This document shows positions 5,817-5,924 of a stretch of 5,924 nt of DNA, piece after piece. Below the pieces are notes generated by a model. That model ran no database searches, had not been told where the DNA came from, and saw only the letters and a program-made list of their open reading frames with translations. Source of the DNA: Nitrospirota bacterium (lineage in GTDB: Bacteria; Nitrospirota; Thermodesulfovibrionia; Thermodesulfovibrionales; Dissulfurispiraceae); contig DUZI01000185.1 in assembly GCA_013349595.1 (NCBI GenBank), positions 1 to 5,924 of the forward strand, written 5' to 3'. The position numbers and the translations under genes were made by a program. Position 1 is the stretch's first letter, and each line of letters begins with the position of its first letter.

Positions 5817-5924
5817 ATGAAGATATTTATTGATACAGCAAATTTAGAGGAGATTAAAAAGGCAGTATCTTTAGGGGTTATTGATGGGGTAACAACTAAT
5901 CCTTCTCTAATGGCTAAGGAAAAA
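5817..5924 (+). CDS. fsa: Transaldolase / fructose-6-phosphate aldolase (FSA/MipB type), N-terminal fragment
   Basis: The first 36 codons are in view and the gene runs off the right edge. The peptide MKIFIDTANLEEIKKA followed by DGVTTNPSLMA (23-33) is diagnostic of the small (about 215-220 aa) class I aldolase family that includes E. coli FsaA and short transaldolases. D6, T26 and N28 sit at the same residue numbers as in FsaA; the Schiff-base lysine (near residue 85) is beyond the window. The enzyme works in the cytoplasm in the non-oxidative pentose phosphate pathway (transaldolase) or cleaves fructose 6-phosphate; the fragment cannot separate the two. AAGGAGG (5803-5809) lies 7 nt before the ATG. 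Confidence 0.92.
   Translation, partial: MKIFIDTANLEEIKKAVSLGVIDGVTTNPSLMAKEK

Noticed and set aside
1..5924. CRISPR array formed by the repeated 30-nt block
   Set aside because: The copies are kilobases apart, in both orientations, with homology extending well past the block and no regular spacers.

Overview
The window is AT-rich bacterial DNA with short intergenic gaps and strong, purine-rich ribosome binding sites. A FliK-like gene followed by a stand-alone FlhB C-terminal-domain gene points to a flagellated bacterium. An oxygen-sensitive two-subunit class I fumarase and a short FSA/MipB-type transaldolase fit an anaerobe. A low-GC member of Nitrospirota (Thermodesulfovibrio-like) or another deep-branching anaerobic lineage is my best guess, but that is an impression of protein style and not proven by the sequence.

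Layout. 1-80: a truncated copy (A) of a dispersed repeat, pointing left. 101-1921: a possible sigma-28-type promoter and a two-gene flagellar unit, a 501-aa FliK-like hook-length protein and an 86-aa FlhB-like protein overlapping by 4 nt (ATGA). 1927-2125: repeat copy B, pointing right, directly after the second stop codon. 2139-3635: a sigma-70-type promoter and the alpha and beta subunits of a class I (4Fe-4S) fumarate hydratase or related hydro-lyase, overlapping by 7 nt. 3636-3746: a short convergent spacer with a hairpin that best fits a terminator for the opposite strand. 3747-5462 (minus): a soluble GAF-PAS-HisKA-HATPase sensor kinase with its own promoter. 5529-5738: repeat copy C, pointing right. 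5776-5924: promoter and first 36 codons of a transaldolase / fructose-6-phosphate aldolase.

The genes form four independent transcription units (flagellar, fumarase, kinase, transaldolase) and no single pathway joins them. The fumarase and the aldolase are both central carbon enzymes. The kinase has no response regulator partner in view.

The most notable signal is not a gene. It is a roughly 200-bp non-coding repeat present three times in under 6 kb, always at a boundary between transcription units. A 30-nt block is identical in all three copies, and the two complete copies share a nested imperfect palindrome. It could be a MITE-like element, a structured RNA, or a repeat used as a terminator.
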